The notes: generated by a model not told the origin, from the letters alone. DNA of 64,000 bases from Cohaesibacter celericrescens (GCF_002866925.1 NZ_PKUQ01000001.1:496001-560000); one strand, 5' to 3'; numbered from the stretch's first letter, positions 50,717 to 60,509 are shown. Program-made: numbers and translations.

Positions 50717-51607
50717 TTATTCAGCAGCCGCCGCTTTTGGCAACACTTCACTGGTATAGTCATCCATCAAAGTCTTGGTAACGTCACCAGGCGTGAAGGC
50801 ATAATTATCAATCTGGGAAACCGGTGTCACTTCTACCGCAGTGCCGGTCAGGAAGCACTCTTCGAAATCACCCAATTCCTCAGGACGTATCTTGCGTTCG
50901 ATAACTTCGATCCCACGCCGTCTGGCAAGATCCACAACGGTTTGTCGTGTGAGGCCATTCAAGAAACAATCAGGCATCGGGGTATGCAAAACACCATTCT
51001 TAGCAAAGAAAATATTCGCTCCCGTGGCTTCAGCAACATAGCCCTCGAAATCAAGCATCATGGCATCATTATATCCTGCTTGCTCTGCTTTATGCTTGGA
51101 TAGGGTGCAGATCATATACAGACCAGAAGCCTTGGCTTTGCAAGGGATGGTACGCGGATCGGGGCGACGCCACTCCGCCGTTGCCAACCGCAAGCCTTGG
51201 AGGCGCGCTTCGGGGGAGAAATAAGACGGCCACTCCCAAGCAGCAACAGCAACATTGATTGTATTGGACTGCGCCGAAATACCCATCATTTCTGAACCAC
51301 GCCAAGCAACAGGGCGCAAGTAAGCATCAGTCAGGCCTTCTTTTGCAAGAATGTCGATCTGAACACGCATCAAGGCATCTTGAGTGTAAGGCAATTCAAA
51401 ACCAAGCGCTTCGGCAGATTTAAACAGGCGATCGGTATGCTCTTCAAGCTTGAAAATCTCGCCGCCATAGGCCCGAACGCCCTCAAAGACACAAGAGCCG
51501 TAATGTAAACCATGTGTCAGGACATGTACCTTGGCGTTTTTCCAGTCGACATATTCGCCGTTATACCAGATATGCCCTTCACGTTGATCAAATGCGGGAC
51601 CCGCCAT
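50717..51607 (-). CDS. ilvE: Branched-chain amino acid aminotransferase
   Basis: PLP enzyme of leucine, isoleucine and valine synthesis. 296 aa from the ATG at 51607 with AAGGAG 8 bases upstream. Class IV fold: 'HGLHYGSCVFEGVRAYGG' near 32, PLP Lys in 'KAKASGLYM' near 157, 'AEATGANIFFAKNGVLHTP', and 'ECFLTGTAVEVTPV'. Divergent from the MarR gene, as in many Rhizobiales. Confidence 0.95.
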   Translation of the reverse strand: MAGPAFDQREGHIWYNGEYVDWKNAKVHVLTHGLHYGSCVFEGVRAYGGEIFKLEEHTDRLFKSAEALGFELPYTQDALMRVQIDILAKEGLTDAYLRPVAWRGSEMMGISAQSNTINVAVAAWEWPSYFSPEARLQGLRLATAEWRRPDPRTIPCKAKASGLYMICTLSKHKAEQAGYNDAMMLDFEGYVAEATGANIFFAKNGVLHTPMPDCFLNGLTRQTVVDLARRRGIEVIERKIRPEELGDFEECFLTGTAVEVTPVSQIDNYAFTPGDVTKTLMDDYTSEVLPKAAAAE

Positions 51608-51936
51608 TGTTTTTCTCCTTAGTATGCACCGCCAATTCTGCGTTGGCTGTGTTTGACTTCCTTCAACCATTTTGCTTTGTCTTTTAACTCTCGCTATGGT
51701 CAGAAAGTCGATTGATTCACTCTTGCAAAAACATGAGATTTGGAAAAATTAACAACCAAAATCGGATAATAATTTCTCCTTACGTGCTATATAGGTAACA
51801 AACAGAACAATTTATGTCAACATTGCTGACGTATTTTTCTGTGACTTTTGCCGTTGAGCCAAAAGGTGACAAACGAAAATGAACCAGATATTGAAGAAGA
51901 GTAAGAAAATTATTCCTCCATCCAGCAAATGACGAT
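51608..51936. other. Divergent gap ilvE / marR
   Basis: About 330 AT-rich bases without a gene; should hold both promoters. No attenuator-like hairpin series was seen on the ilvE side. Confidence 0.4.
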
Positions 51937-52530
51937 ATGAATTATCATCAGAAAAGTTCAAGACGCGGAAAAAACGAGACAGTCAGAAATATGGAAACAG
52001 ACCCTGTAATCACACTCCCGATGTCTGAAGAAGATGGCATTTCTTTCGAACTGATCGAATTATTCTTCTTTGCCTATAGAGATTTTGTCGCCGATCCAGA
52101 CTCAATGCTGGCCAAACTGTCTTATGGTCGTGCCCATCACCGCGTGCTGCATTTTGTCAATCGCAACCCCGGCATTCCCGTAGCAAATTTGTTGGGCATT
52201 CTAAAAATCACCAAACAAAGCATTGCGCGGGTCTTAAAACAATTGATTGAAGATGATTACATCGCCCAGCAAACCGGGGCGACCGACAGACGCCAGCGCC
52301 TTTTATTTCCCACACAGAAAGGCCGCGACCTAGCGCTTGAATTATCCCTCTGTCAGGCCAAGCGCATTGAAGATGCCTTAAAGACGCTGCCGCAAGGCAC
52401 CAAAGAATCCAGTAAAGCATTCCTTTATGCCATGATTGAGCCACAGGACCGGCCCATCGTGCGTCATCTGAACGAAGGTTTGGAGACATCCAGCTCCTAC
52501 GACCCGTCCTATCAGAACAGGCATAAATAG
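51937..52530 (+). CDS. MarR family transcriptional regulator
   Basis: 197 aa. Winged helix core 'GRAHHRVLHFVNRNPGIPVANLLGILKITKQSIARVLKQLIEDDYIAQQTGATDRRQRLLFPTQKG' with the MarR wing 'DRRQR'. The N-terminal 30 residues are unconserved; starts at 51937, 51991 or 52021 are possible. It lies 11 bp ahead of the response regulator gene, so the three genes MarR, regulator and kinase form one operon; this trio beside ilvE is a Rhizobiales pattern. Confidence 0.9.
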   Translation: MNYHQKSSRRGKNETVRNMETDPVITLPMSEEDGISFELIELFFFAYRDFVADPDSMLAKLSYGRAHHRVLHFVNRNPGIPVANLLGILKITKQSIARVLKQLIEDDYIAQQTGATDRRQRLLFPTQKGRDLALELSLCQAKRIEDALKTLPQGTKESSKAFLYAMIEPQDRPIVRHLNEGLETSSSYDPSYQNRHK

Positions 52531-52541
52531 AGGATTTTTGC

Positions 52542-53243
52542 ATGTCTAGCCGCGAACAAACCCTGCCAGACAATGCCCAGCATTTGTTGGTAATTGACGA
52601 TGACAGCCGAATCCGCAATCTATTACAGCGCTTTCTGAGCAAAAATGGCTATCGGGTTTCAACAGCACAAAACGCGCAAGAAGCCCGCAACACCATCGCT
52701 GGCCTTTCGTTTGATCTGCTTATTCTGGATGTGATGATGCCCGGAGAGAATGGCATGGAACTGGCCGCAGATCTCAGAACCACCAATCAGGTTCCCATCC
52801 TTATGCTTACAGCAAGAGCTGAGAGCGAAAGCCGTATTCAAGGGTTGGAGATTGGTGTCGATGATTATCTCTCCAAACCCTTTGAACCTAGAGAACTGCT
52901 GCTGCGTATCCGCAACATTCTCAAACGCCACAATCTGCAAACCAGCGCCCCTGTTGAAGAAGTCACTTTCGGCCCCTTCTGCTTCAAGCTGGAAAGACAG
53001 GAATTGATTTGCGGTGATGACGTCATCAGGTTAACAGACAGAGAGCGAGAATTATTATATCTGTTTGCCTCTCAACCAGGAGCCACGGTCAGACGCACGG
53101 CTCTCGCTGGTGATGATGGAACCGGCGAGCGTACAGTCGATGTGCAGATAAATCGGTTACGCAGAAAGATCGAACCTGACCCGTCAAATCCGATTTACTT
53201 GCAAACCATTCGGGGCATTGGCTACCGCCTTCTCACAGACTGA
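52542..53243 (+). CDS. OmpR-family response regulator
   Basis: 233 aa. Receiver domain with the acidic pocket 'LVIDDDSRIRNLLQRFL' and the phospho-acceptor Asp in 'LLILDVMMPGENG' near residue 62, Lys in 'LSKPFEPREL'; then a winged-helix DNA-binding domain ('RTVDVQINRLRRKIEPDPSNPIYLQTIRGIGYRL'). Partner kinase follows with a 25-bp gap. The signal is unknown; related systems in Rhizobiales control envelope or motility functions. Confidence 0.94.
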   Translation: MSSREQTLPDNAQHLLVIDDDSRIRNLLQRFLSKNGYRVSTAQNAQEARNTIAGLSFDLLILDVMMPGENGMELAADLRTTNQVPILMLTARAESESRIQGLEIGVDDYLSKPFEPRELLLRIRNILKRHNLQTSAPVEEVTFGPFCFKLERQELICGDDVIRLTDRERELLYLFASQPGATVRRTALAGDDGTGERTVDVQINRLRRKIEPDPSNPIYLQTIRGIGYRLLTD

Positions 53244-53268
53244 TCCGAAAAGAAGCGAACAAACAGCC

Positions 53269-54705
53269 ATGGATACGGGAAATAATGTAGATCAGAGTGA
53301 CGACAGAGCGGCAACCAAACCGCATTGGCAACAGTCCCTGTATCAAACGCTCTCACCACTGCGGTTCGTGTATGAGGGCTACCGCAAAATTGCCAGACGA
53401 CTTGCCCGACTGATGCCCAAGGGCATTTACGCCCGATCATTGATCATAATTGTCGCGCCCATGGTTATTTTGCAATCTGTGTTGGCTTTTGTCTTCATGG
53501 AACGCCACTGGCAGACCGTAACCAATCGCCTGTCCACGGCGGTTACACAAGACATATCTGCCCTTATCGCCGTGTTAGAGACCTACCCGCAAGATGAAGA
53601 CTATAATCAAATTGTCACTCTCGCCAAAGATAAACTCGATCTCAACGTCACAATTCTGCCCGATGGACCGCTGCCACCTCCCGGTCCCAAGCCCTTTTTC
53701 ACATTGCTTGATTATGCTCTATCCCAGCAGATAACCACACTCATCGGCAAACCCTTCTGGATCGACACTGTGGGGCGTTCCAACATTGTTGAAATTCGCA
53801 TAAAGCTTGAGGATAAAGTGCTGCGTGTCTTCGCACGCCGCTCACAGACTTACGCGTCCAATTCACATATCTTTCTGATTTGGATGGCAGGAACGTCATT
53901 GGTGTTGCTGGTCGTCGCCATTTTATTTTTGCGAAACCAGATCCGTCCGATTCAGCGATTGGCTGATGCCGCCGAGCGTTTCGGCAAAGGTCAGGAAGCG
54001 CAAAATTTCAGACCCGCCGGCGCGCGGGAAGTCAGACAAGCTGCTCATGCCTTCATTGAAATGAAGCGACGCATCGAGCGCCAGATCGAACAGCGCACCA
54101 CCATGCTGGCTGGCGTGAGCCATGATCTACGCACCATTCTAACGCGCTTTAAACTGCAATTGGCTATTTTCGGAGATGAACCAGAAGTCGCTGACATGGA
54201 GCGCGACGTCGACGAAATGCAGCATATGCTCGAAGACTACTTGGCCTTTGCAAGTGGTTCATCGTCAGAGACCGCAGAAATGATCAACATTGAGGACTTT
54301 CTGTCTGAGCTTGAGCATGATGCCCTTCGATCCGGTTTTCCGTTAAAAATCACCCACACCGGCGGCAAACGGGTTGAAGTCCGCCCTCAAACTGTCAAAC
54401 GCTGTCTGCACAATCTACTCAGCAACGCAGCGCGCTACTCCGAAAATATTGAGTTGACTTCGGAAAGGCTGGGCAATTGGTGGCTTATTATCATCGATGA
54501 CGATGGCCCTGGCATCCCGGAAGAGGAGTGGGAAAGTGTTTTCCGCCCCTTCTATCGCCTTGATAGTGCGCGCAATCAAGACAATCCTACCACAGGTTTA
54601 GGGCTGGCCATCGCACGCGACATTGCGCGAGGACACGGCGGCGATATCAAACTGGGTGAAAGCCCGCTTGGCGGTTTAAGGGCCACCCTGCGCTTGCCAT
54701 CCTAA
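53269..54705 (+). CDS. Sensor histidine kinase, EnvZ/OmpR type
   Basis: 478 aa. Membrane helix ('SLIIIVAPMVILQSVLAFVF'), periplasmic loop with a Pro-rich turn ('PDGPLPPPGPKP'), second helix ('IFLIWMAGTSLVLLVVAILFL'), HAMP linker ('NQIRPIQRLADAAERFGKG'), H-box 'GVSHDLRTILTRFKL' near residue 285, N-box 'NLLSNAARYS', G1 'DDDGPGIPEEEW', G2 'GLGLAIARDIA'. The start at 53269 is chosen over a TTG inside the regulator gene. Phosphorylates the neighbouring regulator. Confidence 0.94.
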   Translation: MDTGNNVDQSDDRAATKPHWQQSLYQTLSPLRFVYEGYRKIARRLARLMPKGIYARSLIIIVAPMVILQSVLAFVFMERHWQTVTNRLSTAVTQDISALIAVLETYPQDEDYNQIVTLAKDKLDLNVTILPDGPLPPPGPKPFFTLLDYALSQQITTLIGKPFWIDTVGRSNIVEIRIKLEDKVLRVFARRSQTYASNSHIFLIWMAGTSLVLLVVAILFLRNQIRPIQRLADAAERFGKGQEAQNFRPAGAREVRQAAHAFIEMKRRIERQIEQRTTMLAGVSHDLRTILTRFKLQLAIFGDEPEVADMERDVDEMQHMLEDYLAFASGSSSETAEMINIEDFLSELEHDALRSGFPLKITHTGGKRVEVRPQTVKRCLHNLLSNAARYSENIELTSERLGNWWLIIIDDDGPGIPEEEWESVFRPFYRLDSARNQDNPTTGLGLAIARDIARGHGGDIKLGESPLGGLRATLRLPS

Positions 54706-54710
54706 AAGCA

Positions 54711-55061
54711 CTAGATAAGGCGCATGCCATTCGGCACAGGCTTATCAACGCTATTGAGAACGATATCGCCATTTTCGTCCTGATAACCGAGCGTCAAGAC
54801 CTCTGACATGAAGGGGCCAATCTGGCGCGGTGGAAAATTCACAACAGCTATGACTTGACGACCAATCAGCTCTTGCTTCGTATAATGAACGGTAATTTGG
54901 GCTGAACTTTTTTTGACACCAACCTCATCACCAAAATCAATCCGTAATTTATAGGCTGGTTTGCGCGCCTCGGGAAAGTTCTCCGCTTCCAACACAGTCC
55001 CCACCCGAATATCCACTTTCAGGAAATCGTCAAATGTAATTTGAGGTGCAGCGCCAACCAT
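54711..55061 (-). CDS. csaA: CsaA-like tRNA-binding domain protein
   Basis: 116 aa OB-fold protein of the EMAP/Arc1p type: 'FLKVDIRVGTVLEAENFPEARKPAYKLRIDFGDEVGVKKSSAQIT', 'GRQVIAVVNFPPRQIGPFMSEVLTLG'. B. subtilis CsaA has chaperone-like activity; the role here is open. ATG 55061 has GGAG 8 bases upstream; ATG 55067 is two codons earlier. Convergent with the kinase gene, only 5 bp apart. Confidence 0.9.
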   Translation of the reverse strand: MVGAAPQITFDDFLKVDIRVGTVLEAENFPEARKPAYKLRIDFGDEVGVKKSSAQITVHYTKQELIGRQVIAVVNFPPRQIGPFMSEVLTLGYQDENGDIVLNSVDKPVPNGMRLI

Positions 55062-55111
55062 GATCATCTCTCCATTTAAAAAAGAGATGGTCTTTCATCA
55101 AGATTTGACAA

Positions 55112-55831
55112 TCAAGATGGCACTGAAGCCAAAGCACCGTCATCCACAGACCGAGCTTCGTTCTCAGATGAATTGGATGATGCCTGTGTCATATCATTGC
55201 TGGATCGCGAAGAGGACCGACAACGGCGGCGCATTTTGGGCAAAGCACAAGCCAGTTTTTGTGCTCTTCGCAGCGCGGCTTCACCTTGTTTGAGAAGTTT
55301 GTCGAGCGCCGCCATGGTTTTGGACAGGTCTTCACTATCATCTTTGAGCCAAACCCTAAAGGTGCGTGCATAAGCGGCCAACGCTCCCTTTTTGCGCACA
55401 ATCCCCCCGATGCCGGAGGGGGAAATCCGCGCCACATCCAAAAACCAGTCAGCAGTCAGGCGAGACAGGGCCATAAGATGCAGGGACAAAAGTGGGTCGG
55501 ACCGTGTGGCTTTGGTCAGGGCCACGATGAGCGGACGATGGGCTTGCATAGCCTCGAAACGAGCCATCATGACGTCGAACAAGCGCTCCCGCGCCGGTTC
55601 ATCTGACATTTCCGCATCATAGGAATCAAGCATATATCGATCAATTCGGCGGACCAGCTCGGTCACATAAGCGTAACGGTTCCGATACTCAAGGAAAGCC
55701 AATTTGATTTCCACGCCCGTCTCGATAGCAATATTGGCGCAAGATACATTTCGCCAACCCTGTTCCAGAACGGTAAGAGTGAATTGATCAAATAGTCGGT
55801 TTCTGATGTCAGAATTATGATTCATAATCAT
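55112..55831 (-). CDS. TetR family regulator with COQ9-like C-terminus
   Basis: 239 aa. N-terminal HTH ('IRNRLFDQFTLTVLEQGWRNVSCANIAIETGVEIKLAFLEYRNRYAYVTELV'), then the C-terminal helical domain ('LTADWFLDVARISPSGIGGIVRKKGALAAYARTFRVWLKDDSEDLSKTMAALDKLLK') typical of TetR proteins related to COQ9. The last 45 residues are Arg/Ser/Asn-rich and probably disordered; this tail is unusual. A GGGAGG site is close to ATG 55831; ATG 55825 has the better spacing. Confidence 0.85.
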   Translation of the reverse strand: MIMNHNSDIRNRLFDQFTLTVLEQGWRNVSCANIAIETGVEIKLAFLEYRNRYAYVTELVRRIDRYMLDSYDAEMSDEPARERLFDVMMARFEAMQAHRPLIVALTKATRSDPLLSLHLMALSRLTADWFLDVARISPSGIGGIVRKKGALAAYARTFRVWLKDDSEDLSKTMAALDKLLKQGEAALRRAQKLACALPKMRRRCRSSSRSSNDMTQASSNSSENEARSVDDGALASVPS

Positions 55832-56042
55832 TGTCCTCCCTAAACTTGATACGAACTTCAGCTCAAGACGGATCAGACGAAACGCAAAACTAAACCAACC
55901 CTAATTTGATTCTGGCTGACAATTGCGATCAAAATGTGGAGACAATACAAAATCCTTCAGACTTAGAGCCACTTAACGCCTCACATACTCAGCAGTGAGC
56001 GCAATGGAAAAAATCTCCCAACCGAGCAATAGAGCCAAAATT

Positions 56043-56864
56043 TTATTTTGAAAGCTCAATCGAACGATCCCTTGCAGCGGCTGTCGCCTTTTCCATAAGC
56101 GCCCCAAGCCCCCCCTGCTCAGCCATTAAGACATTGAGAGCAGCAGCCGTGGTTCCACCAGGAGAGGTGACATTCTTGCGCAGAGTGGCCGCAGGCAACG
56201 CTGACTGATGCAACAATTCACCAGCGCCAACGATGGTCTGCCTTGCAAGGATACCTGCGGTTTCGGCATCCAGCCCCAGAGCTTCACCTGCACTGGCCAT
56301 CGCTTCAACCATATGAAAAACATACGCAGGACCCGAGCCAGAAATTGCGGTCACCGCATCGATCTGGCCTTCGCTTTCAACCCAAACGAACATCCCCATG
56401 GATGACAACAGGGCAGCTGTTAACGTCCGCATCGAAGCCGTCACGCCGTGGCTGGCAAAAGCGGCCGTCATGCCACGTCCAACCTGAGCCGGTGTGTTTG
56501 GCATCGCACGCACAACAAGCGCCTCTTCTCCCAAATGCGCCTTGAAAGCAGAGACCGGTGTGCCGGCTGCTACAGATATCACCACAGTAGATGCACCCAC
56601 CAACGACTTGAGCGTTGGCAACACTTTGTCCATCACTTGCGGTTTAACAGCCACCACAACAACATCGGGGCAAACGATACCGTAGGGAGTGGCGATGAAC
56701 CGAAACCCTTTTTGCTCTGCCAATTGGTTCATCTCTTGGGGTAATCCGGGGTCAATCACTGTCACATTTGCAGGGTTTAGCCCCATATCCAGCCACCCCG
56801 AAAGCATAGCGCCGCCCATTTTGCCCGCGCCAACCAGAACCAGAGAGATATCACCAATCGTCAT
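56043..56864 (-). CDS. proC: Pyrroline-5-carboxylate reductase
   Basis: Last step of proline synthesis, NAD(P)H dependent. 273 aa from the ATG at 56864. Rossmann 'LVLVGAGKMGGAMLSGWL', 'VVAVKPQVM', 'RAMPNTPAQVGRGMTA' and the signature 'TAISGSGPAYVFHMVEAMASAGEALGL', 'NVTSPGGTTAAALNVL'. The frame is open upstream to 56921 with non-homologous residues. ubiK lies upstream on the same strand. Confidence 0.95.
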   Translation of the reverse strand: MTIGDISLVLVGAGKMGGAMLSGWLDMGLNPANVTVIDPGLPQEMNQLAEQKGFRFIATPYGIVCPDVVVVAVKPQVMDKVLPTLKSLVGASTVVISVAAGTPVSAFKAHLGEEALVVRAMPNTPAQVGRGMTAAFASHGVTASMRTLTAALLSSMGMFVWVESEGQIDAVTAISGSGPAYVFHMVEAMASAGEALGLDAETAGILARQTIVGAGELLHQSALPAATLRKNVTSPGGTTAAALNVLMAEQGGLGALMEKATAAARDRSIELSK

Positions 56865-56961
56865 GCCACAATGCCCTTCTCGACAGATCTTGTTTTCATA
56901 TTTTCCCGTCTTGAGTGCCACATGCAGCCACTTGTTTCAAACAAGAAGTGAAACAGACATA

Positions 56962-56992
56962 AGAAAAGCCCGCCAGAGTGAACAGGCGGGCT
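56962..56992 (-). terminator. Terminator of ubiK
   Basis: Perfect 8-bp stem (56967-56974 and 56985-56992) with a T-run on the minus strand, so ubiK and proC are separate transcripts or only partly coupled. Confidence 0.78.
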
Positions 56993-57029
56993 GATAAAGG
57001 TGCGAAAGACACGTTTTATGCTCTGAGGA

Positions 57030-57317
57030 TCAAACGGGCGACACATCCTCGGGATCTGGTTCGCTTTGAATGCCGAGTTTCTCTTCCAATACAATCAAAC
57101 GGGCGGCAAGTCGGTCGTTTTCATCGCGCGCAGCGACAGCCATTTCCTTGACAGCTTCAAACTCATCGCGGCTAACAAGGTCCATATCACCCATCAGGCG
57201 CTCAAGCTGCGCCCGGATCGCGGTTTCCGCTTCATCACGCACACCTTGCGCCACTCCAGCGGCATCGGTCATAAGTTTGGCAAATTCATCAAAAAGTCGA
57301 TTGTTTGTATGAGTCAT
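57030..57317 (-). CDS. BMFP/UbiK family accessory protein
   Basis: 95 aa from the ATG at 57317 with AAGGGG upstream. Two parts: an amphipathic N-terminal helix ('RLFDEFAKLMTDAAGVAQGVRDE') and a coiled coil ('EFEAVKEMAVAARDENDRLAARLIVLEEKLG'), the BMFP domain. UbiK aids aerobic ubiquinone synthesis in E. coli, and Brucella BMFP has membrane-fusion activity in vitro. An acidic tail ends the protein. It is divergent from lgt, the usual position in Rhizobiales. Confidence 0.88.
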   Translation of the reverse strand: MTHTNNRLFDEFAKLMTDAAGVAQGVRDEAETAIRAQLERLMGDMDLVSRDEFEAVKEMAVAARDENDRLAARLIVLEEKLGIQSEPDPEDVSPV

Positions 57318-57506
57318 TTTTTTCACCCCTTATCGACTGCAATCCAGAAGTCACTTGATTACAGTACGTGTCTCGTCATAGATCAGTCTTCTTGTTCAAA
57401 ATATAGTCATCATTCCAAGTTTCACAATTGGTAATTGGACTTTCCCTTGACTTGTTGTTTGTTAAGCAACAAACAGCTCCCAATCTCACACAAAAAAGGT
57501 TGTCTC

Positions 57507-58340
57507 GTGACTCTTTTGGCCATTCCTTTTCCGGTGATAGATCCGGTCCTGCTTTCACTGGGGCCCATACAGATCCATTGGTATGCAATCGCCTACATCG
57601 TCGGTATTTTGCTGGCATGGTTTTACACAAAGCGCCTTGCCAACAAAGCAAGCCTGTGGCCCAAAGAGACCAGCCCTATGAGCGCAATCGCTCTGGACGA
57701 TTTTGTGCTCTGGGCGACGTTGGGTATCATTTTGGGTGGTCGCCTTGGCTATGTGTTATTCTATAATCTGGATGCCTATCTGGCCAACCCAAGCCAGATT
57801 TTTGCGGTCTGGAATGGCGGCATGGCCTTTCATGGCGGCTTTCTGGGTGTAACGCTGGCGATGATCCTTTTCGCCTACAAACGCTCCGTGCCGATTTTAT
57901 CAATGTTTGATTTGGTCGCGATGGCCGCCCCCATTGGCTTGCTGTTCGGCCGCATCGCCAACTTCATCAATTCCGAACTGTGGGGCCGCACCACAGACAT
58001 GCCTTGGGGGATAATTTTCCCCAATGGTGGACCAGAACCACGTCATCCCAGCCAGCTTTATGAAGCTGCCCTGGAAGGCTTGCTGATGTTCATCCTTTTG
58101 CGCATCCTTAGCCATTCAACGTTGGCCCTGAAAAAACCCGGCACTGTCGCGGGGACATTTGCCATCCTGTATGGCATCTTCCGCTCACTGATTGAGCTGG
58201 TGCGTGTGCCTGACGTTCAACTGGGCTACCTCAGTTTTGGCACCACGATGGGCATGTGGTTATCCGCACCAATGGTTTTGGCAGGGATACTGATGATACT
58301 CTACGCGCAACGCAAAAGCTCAGGCTCGGTCAACTCATGA
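57507..58340 (+). CDS. lgt: Prolipoprotein diacylglyceryl transferase
   Basis: Adds diacylglycerol to the lipobox Cys of prolipoproteins. 277 aa from a GTG at 57507 with AAAGG 7 bases upstream; the frame upstream to 57435 is not conserved. Multi-span membrane protein: 'FPVIDPVLLSLGPIQIHWYAIAYIVGILLAW', 'GGRLGYVLFYN', 'GGMAFHGGFLGV', and the Lgt signature 'GRIANFINSELWGR' near residue 147. Overlaps the next gene by 4 bp (ATGA), so it is coupled to midA. Confidence 0.95.
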   Translation: MTLLAIPFPVIDPVLLSLGPIQIHWYAIAYIVGILLAWFYTKRLANKASLWPKETSPMSAIALDDFVLWATLGIILGGRLGYVLFYNLDAYLANPSQIFAVWNGGMAFHGGFLGVTLAMILFAYKRSVPILSMFDLVAMAAPIGLLFGRIANFINSELWGRTTDMPWGIIFPNGGPEPRHPSQLYEAALEGLLMFILLRILSHSTLALKKPGTVAGTFAILYGIFRSLIELVRVPDVQLGYLSFGTTMGMWLSAPMVLAGILMILYAQRKSSGSVNS

Positions 58341-59506
58341 GTGACCCCAAGAGCAATAAAAATGAGACGCCTCTGGAATCGCGTCTCAAACGCCTGATCG
58401 CTTCCGCTGGCCCCATCAGCTTGGCCACCTACATGACCCATTGCTTGACCGATCCGGACCATGGCTATTATACATCGCGCACATCAATTGGTGCTAAGGG
58501 CGATTTCATCACAGCGCCGGAAGTTAGCCAGCTCTTTGGTGAATTGATCGGCATTTGGTTGCTTGCGGTCTGGCGACAGGCAGGCAGGCCCACTCCGTTC
58601 CATCTGGTTGAAATCGGCCCCGGTCGCGGCACGCTCATGCGCGATATGGTCAGAGCCATTGCATCCGCCCCAGAAGCATCGCAAGCCCTGCATATCCATT
58701 TGGTCGACATCAGCACAAGCTTGAAGAATCAGCAAGCCCTGGCATTATCCGACACAACGGCCCCCATTGATTGGCATGAAACCATCCAAAGCCTGCCAAA
58801 TGCACCTCTGTTTATAGTTGCCAATGAGTTTTTTGATTGCCTGCCGATCCATCAATGGGTGATGCATAGTGGAAAATGGTACGAACGAGTGATTGGCTTG
58901 GATCAAGACGGTCAACTCGCCTTCGGCTTAGGACCAGTACGTGCGCTAACCACCCCACTGGCCAACCCGCATACCAACCAACTGGCAGACCCAACAATCA
59001 GCAACACTATCCCGGAGGGCGCCATCTGGGAGCAATCCCCCGCCGCTGAAGCCATCATGTCCGATCTAGCCCAGACGCTAACCCTCCAAGGCGGTGCCGG
59101 CCTGTTTATTGATTATGGCTATACTGATTTTGAATATGGAGATACATTTCAAGCGATGCGTCACCACGCCTTCGCCGATCCCTTGGCATTACCGGGAAAA
59201 CAAGACCTGACCGCACATGTCAATTTCGCAGCATTGGCCAGCACGGCGCTCCATGAGACACAAAACAACGCCAACAATAACCACGCGCTGACGGTTCCCG
59301 AGCCAGTTGACCAAGGTACATTTCTGCTCGCCTTGGGCCTGCTTGAACGCGCAGGACAATTGGGCGCAGGAAAAAGTCTCGCTGCGCAAGAATCCCTGCG
59401 CGATGCCGTTGAGCGGTTGGCCGCTCCGAATCAAATGGGCAATCTATTCAAGATTCTGGCGATCGTTCCAGCAGACAGCCAGATCCCACCCTTCTCTAAC
59501 TCTTGA
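58337..59506 (+). CDS. MidA/NDUFAF7 family SAM-dependent methyltransferase
   Basis: 389 aa; starts at 58337 within the lgt stop. 'HGYYTSRTSIGAKGDFITAPEVSQLFGELIGIWL' and 'FHLVEIGPGRGTLMRDMVRAI' are the family core. The eukaryotic NDUFAF7 methylates an Arg of a complex I subunit; the bacterial target is presumed similar. 'VANEFFDCLPIHQWV' is a second conserved block. Middle gene of lgt-midA-pgeF. Confidence 0.9.
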   Translation: MSDPKSNKNETPLESRLKRLIASAGPISLATYMTHCLTDPDHGYYTSRTSIGAKGDFITAPEVSQLFGELIGIWLLAVWRQAGRPTPFHLVEIGPGRGTLMRDMVRAIASAPEASQALHIHLVDISTSLKNQQALALSDTTAPIDWHETIQSLPNAPLFIVANEFFDCLPIHQWVMHSGKWYERVIGLDQDGQLAFGLGPVRALTTPLANPHTNQLADPTISNTIPEGAIWEQSPAAEAIMSDLAQTLTLQGGAGLFIDYGYTDFEYGDTFQAMRHHAFADPLALPGKQDLTAHVNFAALASTALHETQNNANNNHALTVPEPVDQGTFLLALGLLERAGQLGAGKSLAAQESLRDAVERLAAPNQMGNLFKILAIVPADSQIPPFSNS

Positions 59507-59641
59507 ACAACTCCGCTTCAAAGTGTCATTGATTTCCGGTTGACTTAAGCGGCAAACAGAAACAACACTTGAGTTTGCCAAGCCAAATTCATCAGGCAGA
59601 GTCATTTTTGCTTTCAGCATGCATTGAACCAAGGAGCATTC

Positions 59642-60409
59642 ATGCGCGTTCAGCATCAAGCCCTAACCAGTTTAACGGGCATTGAGCACGGTTTCTTTAC
59701 CCGCAACGGCGGGACATCAAGCGACACTTATCACAGTCTCAATTGTGGCTACGGGTCAGATGATGACAGGGAACAGGTGCGACAGAACCGCGCATTGGTA
59801 GCCCAAACCATAACCGTAGCGGATGACCGTTTGGTGACGGCTTATCAGGTCCACTCACCTCTGGCACTGGCGATTGATGGTCCTTTCACCTCCTCCCAAC
59901 CACCCAAAGTCGATGCATTGGTCACCAACACGCCTGGTCTTGCGGTTGCTATTCTGACTGCTGATTGCGGACCTGTCCTGTTTGCAGACCCCAATGCCGG
60001 GGTGGTTGCCGCTGCCCATGCAGGATGGCGAGGAGCCTTTGAGGGCGTGATCCAAGCAACCGTTGAAAAAATGCTTGAGCTGGGAGCAGAGAATAAAAAT
60101 ATTACGGCCATCCTTGGCCCAACCATATCCCGCGACAATTATGAGGTTGATACAGCCTTCAAGGAACGCTTTATTGAACGCGATAGCGCTTACGCCCACT
60201 TTTTCTCGCAAGGCAACCGCGATGGGCATATGCAATTCAACCTGCCAGCTTTCATTGTTGCAAAGCTGGAAGAAAGCAATATCGGTACAGCGCTCAATAT
60301 CAACCGCTGCACTTACGGCGAAGAAAACCAATTTTTCAGTTTTCGTCGGTCTACACATCGAAATGAACCTGATTACGGACGGCAAATATCTGCAATCGCG
60401 TTGATCTGA
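59642..60409 (+). CDS. pgeF: Laccase-domain protein PgeF
   Basis: 255 aa. Multi-copper-like PgeF/YfiH: metal-binding 'AILTADCGPVLFADPNAGVVAAAHAGWRGAFEGVI' and 'YQVHSP', 'TYGEENQFFSFRRS'. YfiH removes mis-incorporated Ser from peptidoglycan. AAGGAG 7 bases before the ATG at 59642. It follows midA by 135 bp. Confidence 0.92.
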   Translation: MRVQHQALTSLTGIEHGFFTRNGGTSSDTYHSLNCGYGSDDDREQVRQNRALVAQTITVADDRLVTAYQVHSPLALAIDGPFTSSQPPKVDALVTNTPGLAVAILTADCGPVLFADPNAGVVAAAHAGWRGAFEGVIQATVEKMLELGAENKNITAILGPTISRDNYEVDTAFKERFIERDSAYAHFFSQGNRDGHMQFNLPAFIVAKLEESNIGTALNINRCTYGEENQFFSFRRSTHRNEPDYGRQISAIALI

Positions 60410-60509
60410 TACACTCGGGTAAGTAATGATTTACAGGGATCAGAATCACGCCCCAAAATCATCACCACATGAATCCGCTTTGCAAGAATACGCTTTAGGG
60501 AGCAACTAA

